The notes under the pieces: model-generated
Told to the model about the DNA's origin: nothing
Database searches by the model: none
The model's input: the letters and a program-made list of their open reading frames with translations, nothing else
Made by a program: the position numbers and the translations under genes
Assembly: GCA_006384855.1 (NCBI GenBank)
Contig: VCJN01000049.1
Location: 1 to 64,000 of the forward strand
DNA from: Tetraselmis striata
Lineage: Eukaryota; Chlorophyta; Chlorodendrophyceae; Chlorodendrales; Chlorodendraceae
DNA length: 64,000 nucleotides
Reading direction: 5' to 3'
In this document: piece after piece, positions 29,831 through 50,016 of the stretch
Layout of the letters: every line of letters begins with the position of its first letter
Numbering within the stretch: position 1 is the stretch's first letter

Positions 29831-30734
29831 AAACCAGACTCAACTTTGAAATGTTTTAAACTAGTTTATGGGGTTTCCTCCCTTGACCTAACCGCTTTTC
29901 AGCAACAAGTGCTGCTCAGTGGTACGGGAACTAGGCATCTGTTGTTGCGCCCTTTTTGGGTGCAGCACGAGTAGATATAAAAGCAGCTAGAACAGCTGAG
30001 CCTGCCATCTTCCAGTTTTCGCTGCGTTCCACGCAGCGCCCCCCCCCCCCCCCCTGACTCCGTTTTCCCTCCACGCTTTCGCTAAACCATCCTGCCAATT
30101 TCGGCTCTTGACCGTGTAAACTAGCCTGCGCGACCTTTTTGGCAAAACTAGACTCAACTGTGAAATCACCAAAACAAAAGGACAATCAGAAAGGTCCTCT
30201 ATAGCGACTATATTTAACTATTTATACAGTCCGCGAGTGTGACACGCGGGAATATTTAATGTATACTAATTAATACAGAATGATGAAGGCAAGTACTACC
30301 GTTTACATATAATCGGGGGTGGTTGTGTCACTGTGTGGTACTGGCAGGGGTAACCCCTGGTACTGGTGGTCGTCGTCGTCGCCAGCGCCGATCTCGGTCG
30401 CGCCGGGTCTCGGCGGCGGCGTCGGCCGTCATCGGTACTGACGTTATAGCAATGCCCGAAAGAGCCGGCAGAGCGCTCAACCCCCACCTCAAACAGCGAC
30501 AGGAACGACCGCGATCTCACGCACCCGGTCCCCGGTCATACCCTGCAATCCCAAGCGCAACCGCATTTTCATTTGTAAAACTCCTTGATGCCAAGTTGGC
30601 TGCTGGCTCGCGCGCGTGCAGCCGTGACATCCCCGTCCGTCGCCGCCTCGCTCGCCCCGGCGCGCCCGCCGCCGCCGCCGCCGCCTCGTCGCGCCCAGCG
30701 CGCGCTGCCGTCGGCCCGGCGCACCGTCGCCATC

Positions 30735-34911
<4,177 letters not shown>

Positions 34912-35024
34912 GGCGGCGTTCGCCTTACAGCGTCGGGAGGGGGGGGCTGCGCGCGTGACGGGCTGTAGGCACATGTAGATCGGGGTCGAAGTTAGGGGGT
35001 GGGTGTACACTTTGAGAGAAAAAG

Positions 35025-35029
35025 TGTAA
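35025..35029 (+). promoter_or_regulatory. TGTAA polyadenylation-type signal of PRMT10
   Basis: TGTAA lies 114 bp after the stop codon. This pentamer is the common 3'-end signal of chlorophyte mRNAs. Position suits PRMT10. Confidence 0.5.
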
Positions 35030-36597
35030 AAAGAAGTGATGCAAAGGATGGGTTGGTGCCCGGCCCGCCCAAGCATGACATGACAGCTCACTGCGCATCG
35101 ATATTGCATAGATAAAACGATGCCAGACCTGGATGTGATGCGGCGCATAAAGCCATAGTGACAGCACAGTGAACACTCACACATATACACATATTCAACA
35201 TTTATGTACAGTGTTCCAGGATATGAATAAATGGGATAAGAATATGTTATCATCTGGGGCAACACCACCATGCCTGCTGCACTTCCCCCACAGCACATGT
35301 CGCAGTAGAAACATATTCAAGTATACATTGGGGACTGTAGTTACTATATAATCCGCACATACATTTCCATGAGACAAGCTATCCGTCCTGCTGGATCCTA
35401 CCACTAGTGTATGCTGTACGTGTAAATATACATGCTATAAATATAAACCCACTACACCGCTGGACGGTATGGATGGTGGTATGGGGAGTATATGTCAACA
35501 TAGAGTACATACTATAGTATAAACTGTAGTACGCTGTCTGCTCATCTCTTGCACATGGATGGTTATCTTTGGCCTCAGCCCTGTGAACTGATGATGTGAA
35601 ACAGCAGGAAGTTGTCGTGGTAGTCACCAAGAAGTCTTAAAGATCATCCATCTAGAGTTGCTTGTCAATCATCTATTATTTTGTATGCGGTGCTCATCCG
35701 GCACGATTACAACGCTACGGATACAGCGCAAGTTCCGAAATAATATGCGCCACTAATGTGGGACGATGCTGAGCAGCTGATGGCGCGCTGCTGCTACTGA
35801 CACAGTAGCAGTTTCAGGGGACGGCAGCCGCTCACCGCATTGCGGTATATCTCTGACGCGTCCGACCTTTTCGTGCAGTCACGCGCCTGGTCGCTGATGG
35901 TGCTTATTCAGCACGACAGCGCCGTCGGCGGCGCGGTACAGCCACATGGGCGTGTGCGGCACCGCGCGCGCCGTCGGGTTATCACTGTTGCTTGTAAGAT
36001 GAAGAATATGCTTCGGCGCGCACTGTGACAGCAGCCTCACCGAATAGGCCACTGGGGAACAGCACCATCCCCTACGGGGGATAGTGTCAGCACTGTCAAT
36101 ACATCGAATGTAGCCAATGCTAAAAGGGGGGGGGGTCGAGTTGGCAGCGGGGCATCCGGCAGCGCGCTGCAGACAAACTATTAGCTCGCAGCGCTGCTGA
36201 CGCGGCGTTGCGGAGGCGGTGTTTGTGGATAGGCGACATCGCCACAACGGCTGCGGCGATACCTGTGGCACCCGCGACAATCCCGCCCATTCACCGCGCT
36301 TGCTGGCTTCGCGCCTTCACCGTCAGCGGGCGTTACTACCAGTGGAGTAGACGAGCTACGCAGAGCGTCCTGTGCGGCACAGACTGAGTTGGTACAACGA
36401 TGGGTATGCTACTGCGGCGCGTATGCAACTACGGTATACATCAGGAGTGTGAAACAACTGATTTTCAACGCGTTGTTTTATATGTAAAGCGCGTCAACGA
36501 CGACGAGTTGCCACAGACGATCCACGCCCCGCCGGCGCCGAATTCGCGGATTTATAAATTCTACTTGCTCCGAAACCATTCGCACTTTAATAAATTA

Positions 36598-37672
36598 ACT
36601 CCGAAACCGCATGGACGGGCAAGCGGGGGGCGCGTGCTGACGACGACGCTCGTCGCGGTGCTGACAAACGGTTTCCGCGAAGGCGTGCCGCATCACTGCC
36701 GCTGCCGCCAGGCGATAAACGACAGCCGCTCGCGGCGACATCTGATGCGGCACTACCCGACCTTCCCGCGGAGTCACACTACTCGCTCAGTGGACGCTAT
36801 CGATATATGAAACAGTAGTAGAGCAGCAACACGTAGCGACGTGGTGCGCGGCCCGGAGCTGATACTGCAACGGATTTATTAAGGATCACATGTTACGCTA
36901 TGCGGGAGTTCGTCGGCGATTAATTATAATTGATGATGGAACTAACCTAAGACTGATGATGGAACAGTTAGATTACATCAGCATCACTGGCGATGTTAAC
37001 GTATTTTGTTTGACTTTAGCATGTATATGTAGTAAGCGCGCCTCAACGCAAATAAATAATTCTGAGTGACGATTCTGCTGCTGCTGCTGCTGCTGCTGCT
37101 TTTTTTTTCGTCCCCGGGATAGGACTGGCAACAGTGAAATCCTTGCAGCGTCTCTACGACGGCCGTTTAGGCGGCAGCGATTTAGTTACGGAAAGCTCTG
37201 GGTGGGCGACGCTCCATTAGAGTCAACAAACAAGTTGCCGAAGCACTCTGCAAGAATAGTTAGTAGCCAGTGACAGAAATCTCAACACTGTTGGATCGCC
37301 GTATCAAAACACTGCCATGAAAACACTGCTGCTGCTGCTGCTGCTGCCACTAAGGATTGTAGGGATACCAGTAAAGCCGATTATGAATAATAATTGCAGC
37401 CGCCAGGACCATCAGTAAGGATATAGTACTTGGTAACCCAGCAGACGACCCGGATGTTGCACGGATGTTGCTTCGAAATCATGCAGCACTGCTTTGTTTG
37501 ATAAAGCATGCTCCGAAACCATGGCGGCGGCACCGCGCGGGCGCGCGCTGCTGACGACGAAACTGGTCGCGCTGCGGACGACGACGACACTACGACGACG
37601 GTTTCGTCGTCCGCGAAGACGCGCCGCCGCCAGGCGACGACGGCGACTCGCGACAGTGATACCTGCCACAGC
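36598..37672. repeat. Diverged ~160-bp repeat pair (36598-36760 and 37508-37672)
   Basis: Both blocks start with ctccgaaacc and share ggcgcg..ctgacgacga, cggtttc...cgcgaag and cgccgccaggcgac-type stretches in the same order. Confidence 0.5.
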
Positions 37673-37765
37673 ACCATAACCTCCCGCAGAGCCACATTCA
37701 GCGGGCGATAGCGATAGGTAGCAGTGGTGCCACACGGCTCGTGCGGTGTGGACGGAGGTGGCAGT

Positions 37766-42709
<4,944 letters not shown>

Positions 42710-43729
42710 GGGCTGACGCGGCGGCTGGCGCAGCCGAATGGCGCTCCCGGGGTCAGGCACGCAATGCCAGGGCAGCGAGGTCACTGGGCTACTCTATATG
42801 CGAGTGCCAACAAGGATGCCGGGGCCTGTCTGATTGCCGAAGACGAAGACGCTGACCCCAGTTGGACCGGTACAAATATACCCATTGGCGGGTGAATCCT
42901 CCCAGCAAAGCCTGGAGAAGATGCAAAGCGAGTAATAGAGCCTGCACGTACCTAATGGCATCGAAGGGGCGGGAGGGGGGGGGGGGGGTTGGGGGGGCAC
43001 TTCCTGCATGAGAAAGAGGCTGCTGATGCGCAGCGAGGTGGACGACATGCTCGATGACGCAGCAGGGGGTGTCGAGTGAGGGGCAGCAGTCGTGCTTCTG
43101 GGAGTAAAGTGCACATCTGCCTGAAATATTACACGGGACAGATGTAACATTGCCGATTGACACGGGCGGGAGTTGAGGCTCGTGGTGCCAGGTGGGCTCC
43201 GAATGGACTGCGTCTGTTTACTCATGTCCTGATGACTGAGGCTCGGCTTTCGGCGGGCAGGAGGCATTATGGTGTGACAACATGACATCAACAGGAACTC
43301 GCTGCGAACGTCAAGGTTGAAGCGGTTTGCTCCGACTACCTATGCTCGTCCATGTGTTTTGCTACACTGACATGACGCTGTCTCCAAGGCGCGTACACGT
43401 CCGAAGATAACCAACGAAAACACCACCCACGTGTGACGATGATGCGCGAGCGAGGACGCAAGCTTGCACGATTATCAACTTCATTTAAATAGCAGTGGTT
43501 CTGTCACAGCCGTTCCAGCAGTTCTATGTTGTGGCTGAGCTACATTGGCTCGCCTACGAGTGATTCTGTACAGACTGCGGATATGCAGCGAGCAGGATGT
43601 GCTCCTTAGGGGTCCTATGCAACGCTTGAGCGCTGGAATGTTGATCGCCGTAGTGTGATTTAGTGGCCACAGTCTGGAGTCGAGACCTTTCCGTTGCGCC
43701 GAAAACAGTCGGGGACGCGGTGCCGAGAA
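42710..43729. other. 3' flanks of the convergent OPR and kinase genes
   Basis: The two genes converge here. A TGTAA occurs at 43143-43147 and could end the OPR transcript. No additional gene is visible. A short poly-G run lies near 42977-42989. Confidence 0.45.
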
Positions 43730-44777
43730 TTACTTATCGTGAAACCACGGACTCTGCAAGGCCTCGTCGACAGTGAGGCGTGTTGTAGGGTCCAGCATCA
43801 ACAGCCCCCTGATCAGCTCCTTCGCGTCGTGGGAAACCACATCCCAGGCCGGATCGTCGAAGTTGTAATTGGCGGTTTCGATTCTCTCGAAGAGCTCGTC
43901 CGGCGAGAAGCCGTCGAACGGGCAAGTAGCCGGAGAGCACGCCGAACATGAGGACGCCGATGCTCCACAGGTCGCACTCCTTGCCGTACTCCTTGACAGC
44001 GGAGTTGCGACGACCGGCGCGCAGCATCTCGGGTGCTACGTACGCTGGTGTGCCACAGGGCTGGACGAGACGCGGGTTCGCGCAGCCCGCCTGGGCGCGG
44101 AACGCGAGCCCGAAGTCCACAAGCTTGACGAGCCTAGGCGTCGCGGCATCCGCTCTGTCTGTAATCAAAATATTTTCGAGCTTGATGTCTCGGTGGACGA
44201 CGCCGTGGGAGTGTAGGCACGCCACGGCCTCCAACAGCGGGCGCAGGACGCAGCGGGCGTCGTCCTCCGAGAGGGGACCGCCGCTGGAGGATAGCAACGT
44301 CAGGAGGTCCGTGCCGTGGACCAGCTCCATGACGATGTACAACGTGTGGCTATCTTCGTAGTACTCCCTCAGCTCGGGGATGCCCGGGTGGCGAATGTCG
44401 CACATGCTGAGAACCTCGCGCAGGCCACAGGCACGCGCCTGCTCGTCTGGCTTGAGGCTGTCGGCGCGGCTGAGGCCAATCTGCTTGCAGGCGAACGTGG
44501 CGCCTGTCGTCTTGTCCGTCAGCATCCGAACCACCCCCTGCACGCCGACTCCCAGGACAGGGCCGATGTCGTACTTCTCGAATATCGACCGTGAAGATAT
44601 GTACCTCTCTAGACGCTGGGAGTGCGTCTCGGTCGGCCCAGCTTCTCGTCCTCGGCCATCGACGCCCGAGTGCAGATTGTCGGAGGGCGTCGGCGAGGAG
44701 GCGGTACCCGAAGGCGGGGAGCCCTTGTCCTCACCCAGTGGCGCCGACCCCGTCGCCGTCGCTTCGCTTCTACACAT
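43730..44777 (-). CDS. CaMK/CDPK-like Ser/Thr protein kinase with apparent frameshift
   Basis: Single-exon minus-strand gene starting at ATG 44777. The N-terminal ~68 residues are Ser/Pro-rich. The kinase domain has a G-loop (GVGVQG, 76-81), catalytic Lys in FACKQI (K98), HRDIKLEN (195-202), DFG (221-223), and VAPE (247-250) after GTPAY, plus CDLWSIGVLMFGVLSGYLP. After SGYLP the frame changes. The expected continuation (FDGFSPDELFERI...DPTTRLTVDEAL...SPWF) is present one base out, ending at TAA 43730-43732. The shift maps to the GGG at 43920-43922, where one G seems to be extra. In the uncorrected frame the protein would end 60 residues later with an unrelated tail. Everything else is intact, so a sequencing error or a very recent mutation are the two options. 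No EF-hands follow, so it is CDPK-like in the kinase domain only. Confidence 0.8.
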
Positions 44778-44943
44778 CTTTCGTGGAATTGTCTACGGTA
44801 GCAGGAGTAAGCTGGCAGATACCCGGGTAGCGTACACCTGGCCGTGTGTTGGTGAGCGTGTCTCTGCCAGACCAGACCAGTCGGTGTCCCGCCTTTGAAT
44901 GTAGCCGGCTCGTGGTTGTTGCGAGTATTGAGTGAGTATTTGT

Positions 44944-45110
44944 CAGGGTTGCGCTGACGTACCCCCTGGAGGTATTCAGTTCAGGCTGAACTTAATTCAG
45001 CTGAATTTAGCTGAACAGACTTCAGCTGGATTCAGGCCCTAAAATCAGGCCCTGAATTCAGCCTGAAGTCTTTTAGTTCAGGTATGCAGGTATTCAGACT
45101 GAATTCAGGC
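44944..45110. repeat. Cluster of TTCAG/CTGAA inverted motifs, possible hAT end
   Basis: It begins with cagggttgcgctgacg, similar to the hAT terminus at 49001. About a dozen alternating ttcag and ctgaa motifs follow. A matching far end was not found. A C run of about 29 bases follows at 45119-45147. Confidence 0.35.
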
Positions 45111-45147
45111 CGGAAGATCCCCCCCCCCCCCCCCCCCCCCCCCCCCG

Positions 45148-45789
45148 CCGCAACAGCGGCGCAGAGCAGTGGCAATTCTTGTGCGGTTGCACAGATTGTT
45201 ACAAGTGTGACACCCACGGGACCGCCGGTATGGGACACGGACTGAATAGGCGCGGTACAGGTAGGGAGCTGGGACGAGTCACCAACGCTACGGCGGTTAG
45301 CAGGGGGGCGGACGGCGGCACGGCCGCGGGGTGATGCCGTTGCCGTGCTGCTGGCTGTCGTCTACTGAGCCCCTTCCGATGACACCGGAACGCCACCCTC
45401 GCGGCGTTCACTGCAGGCTCCACGGATGGCTCCGCAGTATCCACACTCGTTGGTCTCGTGAGGGAAGAATGTATGGTTTGGTGAGGCGAAAGTGGTGTGG
45501 CAGTGCGTTGATGAGGGATGCTGTGCGTTGCGGTTCTCATTCCAGCATCTTGGCGTCTGGCAGCCGCCAGCAGAGGAATCCTGGTCAATAATAGCTAGCG
45601 CCCAGGACAACATAATCCTTACTTATACAAAACCCATCGTACATAGTATTAACTAATCTACTGATAGGGGGCTATTCCATAATATCCGCCTTACATCCGG
45701 GCCGCATATAGTCGCTACGGCTACGCCACGAAGGAGAACCTAATGGGCGGCAGGGATGAACAATATCCCTATATACACGGATTCGGAAT
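45148..45789. other. Stretch without a recognised gene
   Basis: A minus-strand frame of ~129 codons is open but low in complexity and without motifs. Nothing else can be supported. Confidence 0.4.
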
Positions 45790-48720
45790 ATTTTAAGTTG
45801 AGTCTCGTTCTGCCAAAACGGTCGCGCAGGCTATTTTTCACGGCCAAGAGCCGAAACTGGCAGGAAGGTAAAGTGAAAAACGTGGAGGGAAAACGGAGTC
45901 AAGGGGGGGGGGCGCTGCGTGGAAGGCAGCGAAAACTGGAAGATGGCAGGCTCAGCTGTTATGGCTGCTTTTATGTCTACTCGTGCTGCACCCAAAAGAA
46001 GGGCGCAACGACATGTGCCTAGTTCCCGTACCACTGAGCATCACTTAGCTGAAAATCGGTTAGGTCAAGGGAGGAAACCCCATAGACAAGTTTTGATCAT
46101 TTCAAGTTGAGTATGGTTTTGCCAGTTATGAGCGAACGGAGAGAGCGGTGGATTGACGGAGAAGGGGTAGCGCCATGTCATGAAGGAGGCACCGGGAAGG
46201 CCACCGCTGCGGAGTCATGTTGGACTTGGAAGTGGCGGAGGGGGGCGATGTGGCCAAAGAAGAACCATGCATGCGCCAGGTGAAGGAAGAACGTTGGGGT
46301 CGATGTAGTCCGAAATGACGTCGGAGTTAGTGGCCCAACCGCCTTGGTAGCGAATGTGGGACAATGGTACTCCGATGGCGTTGGCCGCAGACGCTGCTCC
46401 CTTGCGAAGGCTGTGTGAGGTCTAGGAAGTGCCGGCGGGAGGGGCAGCACTGACAAGACGGACGGTTGTAGACATCCAGTCCGACATTGTAGCGGCAGTC
46501 CAAGGTTTTGACTGCTCGCTCGGGGTGACCGCCCAGAAGTTTGTTTCAGCCAAGGCAACAGTAACCAGGGGGACAGACTGTATTGTGTCGATGAAGTGGT
46601 GCAGGAGACGTGCAACTGACACGGGGGTGCTCTGACACCGGAAGGAGAAGTACGCGCAGGTCGTCGGGTCCCCGTCGGCCAGCGCGGCCTTTCTCGCGGT
46701 ACACCTGCAGGGTAATGTTGTAATCGTCGACATGCACATCCCGCACTCGGCAGGAGACGCGAGTAAGTCCTCTAGCAAAGAACATGAAGTTGACAACCGA
46801 GGCCACGAGGGCTCGGAAGTCGTGTTGGTACTCTGGGGTGGGAGCAGACACAATCATCTCGGCCTTTGTGACGAAGCGGTAAGCTACAGAAGCCGGCAGA
46901 GGAACTCGCAAAGGGGCGGCTTCCAGACGGCGCTGCCGCATCATTAGCCCACGCCTTGCCGAAGTGAGGTGTAGGTTGTCCTTGGCGATTGGGTCGAGGT
47001 TGTGCTGCTCGAAGAACGTGTTGATTGCAGACAGGTAGGGTTGCAGTGACTTAGCTCCAATGTGCCCTCGCTCACCAATCCAGGCAACGTACCGGGCGAC
47101 AGTAGCAGTGGTCGCCTCCAGCGGGCTGATGTTCTCGGAGTCGTGGCAGAACTCGGCGAACTAAGACAGTCTGCCGGCGTAACTCTTGAGTGTCTGAGCG
47201 GTGAGGAAGCTGGAGAGCAGGTCGAGCGTCCGTTGTCCTAGCTCGTCTGAGCCAAAAGCATCATGCAGTCGAGATCGCAGTGAAGCAGCCCAGGGACAGC
47301 TTCGCTTCCAGCGACAGCTTCGGGCTCGTCAATTACGTAAGTGCGTCGTTTTACCGACAGAGTTCGAGAGGTGCGACTACTGTTTGCAAAGTACTCGGCA
47401 GCAGCGGTTAGGTTCCAAGCGGATGGCCGGTAGTTGCTGGACGGGTTTGCAGCAGCACCATCAGTACGGGTTTTGCGGGGCTAGGTTCAGGTAGGAGGCC
47501 CGCCCCGCGCGCCGTTCGCGCTCGTAGCGCCTGTCACGCGCGTAACGTACACTCGCGAAGCTTGGTCGTTGCGAACCAGTTGTGACACGCGGTGTACCAA
47601 CCGACGGACGTAGTGATGGAATGGTACTGGAGGCGGTTGGTTGAGCCGCCATGTGCAGGTGTGCGGATGGTTGAGCCACACTCGGCTGTACCTGTAAGAA
47701 GCGCCGCACCGAGGAAGGTCTTAATGAAGTCTGTAAGGTGGGGGGGTCAGGTCCAGACACATGGCGCTCATCCCGCCGTTGAGCCGCAAGGGTGCGTTTT
47801 GCGGCGGTCACCGAAAGGTGGCCTCGCAAAGCTCCAGCAGCTCCGACGAAAGGCGCCCCACACCGTCACTCGTGCTCACCTTCGCGGCCACGCCCGCGTC
47901 CACCGCCACGTCCTCGTCCACGTCCGCGACCTGCAGCTGCTGCCGCCACCCGAGCAGTAGCGGTTGCTTTGGCGTTGGTGGCCACAGTCGCCTCGAAGAC
48001 GCGACGCTCGTAGTCCCTCATGAGGTCCCCAAAAATCGCGGAATAGTAAAGTATATGGTTGTGCTGATTTACTATTGTATATCGTTGTTTGCTGTCAAAG
48101 GGTAATAGGGTGAGTGTCAGGGTGGGAGTTACCTGATAGATGACTGATCTCGATTTGGCTCATACGATAATAACAAAGCGACGCCTCGGGGTCCACAGGA
48201 CGAGTTGCGTCGGGGTAATCTCCGAGTTTCGGTTGTCCACAGGTGTCAGATGCTCAGAAGCGGGCTGAAAGTGCTGAGCTCGCAGCACGTCCAGAACACC
48301 TTGGTCACCGTGCACACGCTTGACCTCATTAAGCCTCCGTAGAAAGGCCAAACGAAAGCGAAACGCCTTGTCGATGGCTTCGGCGTGGTTCCGAGCTCTC
48401 GCGAGGTAGGGGGTGAAGTCCTGATTTGCAGCAGGGACGTAAGGCAGCAACTCGTCAAGAGCCACGAAAAGTGCGGCCATGTGGGCGCCGACGAAGCACG
48501 ACATCCATAGATACTCCTTCTGGGCCGGCAGACGCCGGTCATCCTGCTTGAGGTACTCGTTCGTTAGATCGGTGCTCAGGGGGAAAAGTCCAGGCACTCG
48601 GCTGACCGGTCGAACGGCCTCGTAACCATACTTTGCTCTCTGCAGTAGTTCTGGCACCGCGAGGTAGTCATCCTCGTCACTCACGGATTTTGCTCCGCCG
48701 ACACGGCCGCTCTGGGCTAG
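45790..48720 (-). mobile_element. Tyrosine-recombinase element B, 5'-truncated fossil of the same family as A
   Basis: Read on the minus strand, the order is part of the gag-like ORF, tyrosine recombinase, B1, A2 (45913-46103) and B2 (about 45790-45820). Similarity to element A stops abruptly at 48720 inside the gag-like ORF, so the left A1 repeat is missing. An unrelated ~205-bp segment (about 48043-48247) interrupts the gag-like ORF. The sequence is more diverged than A and has several breaks. As in A, no reverse transcriptase segment lies between the two ORFs. Confidence 0.7.
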
Positions 48721-49000
48721 TTGTTATGTACTCTACACTGCTGTACTGCGGGAGCCGACGCAGGAGCGAAGAACTGGCGACTGAGGCGGACGAGAACGAG
48801 TACAAGCCAAGCGAAGTACGAGTATGAGCATTGTGAAAGCCCTTACGTAATTAATGAGCATTGCGAGTGCGCCGAGTACAAGTGAAGGCGAAGTACTGGT
48901 ACGAGGACGACGAGGCGTCAGTACGAGCGACTACCAGGCGACTAGTAGTGCAGGACAGTATTACGAGTACCCACATGGAGTGCGAGTAACCAGTATGTAC

Positions 49001-50008
49001 CAGGGTTGTGCCGAACTCACTTTGGCCGAGTTCGGTTCGGACCGAACTGAATTCAGGGAGTTCGGCCGAATACAGTTCAGACTGAACTGAACCGCAGTTC
49101 GGACTGAACCGAACAACTGAACTGTCCGAACTGCCCGAACCGAACTGAGTTCAGTCTGAACTGCCACCGAACTGCCGCTGAACTACCACCGAATTGCGGT
49201 ATGAATATGCCTAGAACTAGCTGGTGCAATGGCTAAAATGCAGTGGCAACATGTTGTAGGCAAAAGCTTGTAATGGGAATGAAAATATTATAGATGTTGG
49301 TGTCTACGCCCCTTGCCCTCCCGGCCTTACGGCCAACCATCTAGGTCATCTATACGGCGCATCATATGTTGAAGCGCGCGGTGTCGTTGGCTGTGTCCTG
49401 CCACTCCTCCACAAGTTCATGCTGCCGGGTGAGCTGCTCATCGAGTGCCTTGCCCCCACAGTCAGGCATGGTGAGCTGCCTTCGGGCACGCGAAGCGGCG
49501 GTGCTAGGCACGCGAGGGGGGCGCCGCCGCATTGCAAGGGGAGTAACGTCGGCGGTTGCCTGCGCGCCGGCATCGTCGCTGGCGGCATGCAGCTCCTCAT
49601 CCACGACAGCGTCCTCCTCGACCCTCGACTCGACTACGTCGTCCACCACCTCATCGCCGCGTTCATGATGAGTACTGATGGGCGGCGACTCTATATCAGG
49701 TTGACAGTGGACCTGGTACAGGTTTGAGTGTGGGAGTGTTGTGTGGTAAACATCTGGATGGCGGCTTATCTGGAGGAGTTCTGGGGCGTGCGCGGCAAAT
49801 TTCTCACCGTAGAACACCTTATCTCCATGTACGGACGCTGCGGTAACTCGTTGGGGTCATATCTGTTCAGTTACGGTGTAGTTCGGAGACCCCCCAGTTC
49901 GGGCGATTTCCGAGGCAGTTCAGTCCGAACTGAATTCGGGCGGTTCAGTTCGGTTTCGGCCCGAACTCCCGAACTACCCCGAACTGAACTGAGTTCGGCA
50001 CAACCCTG
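49001..50008. mobile_element. hAT-type DNA transposon, non-autonomous, 1008 bp
   Basis: Ends CAGGGTTGTGCCGAACTCA (49001-49019) and exact inverse (49990-50008), 19 bp. The perfect 8-bp duplication GTATGTAC occupies 48993-49000 and 50009-50016. CAGNG termini with an 8-bp duplication are diagnostic of hAT. The first ~190 bp and last ~150 bp are packed with CCGAACTG/CAGTTCGG motifs in both orientations. The middle has a minus-strand open frame (49362-49817) of ~150 codons, acidic in its centre, which may be a transposase remnant; I do not recognise hAT motifs in it. The perfect duplication suggests a fairly recent insertion. Confidence 0.85.
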
Positions 50009-50016
50009 GTATGTAC

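Larger units (their letters stand above)
26956..30166 (+). mobile_element. Tyrosine-recombinase element A (PAT/DIRS-like ends, no reverse transcriptase seen)
   Basis: A 191-bp block (A1, 26956-27146) recurs at 29848-30038 (A2). A short ~22-27-bp block (tggcaaaaccagactcaact) stands just before A2 (B1, 29826-29847) and again at the far end (B2, 30140-30166). A1-body-B1-A2-B2 is the split-direct-repeat plan of PAT/Ngaro-type YR retroelements. The body encodes a gag-like first ORF and a tyrosine recombinase only; no RT or RNase H motif was found in the ~0.1-kb gap between them. It begins 30 bp after the Ginger-like element. It looks nearly whole, with perhaps one to three breaks, and appears younger than copy B. 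Confidence 0.7.
34912..37765. other. Intergenic region between PRMT10 and the OPR gene
   Basis: No supported gene. A plus-strand frame of 136 codons (36400-36810) begins with ATG but has no recognisable motif. Its second half is duplicated in diverged form at about 37508-37672, so it is probably repeat DNA. The motif TGCTCCGAAACCA occurs here near 36567 and 37507, with a partial copy near 36599. (CTG)n runs lie near 37076-37101 and 37325-37346. Confidence 0.5.

Noticed and set aside
30585-30734. Upstream start of PRMT10 giving a 50-residue Pro/Arg-rich leader
   Set aside because: Family members start close to the YFCTY motif; the leader looks like GC-rich 5' UTR. It remains an alternative.
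36400-36810. 136-codon ORF between PRMT10 and the OPR gene
   Set aside because: Half of it is a diverged repeat also found at 37.5 kb and contains MITE-type motifs; no domain.
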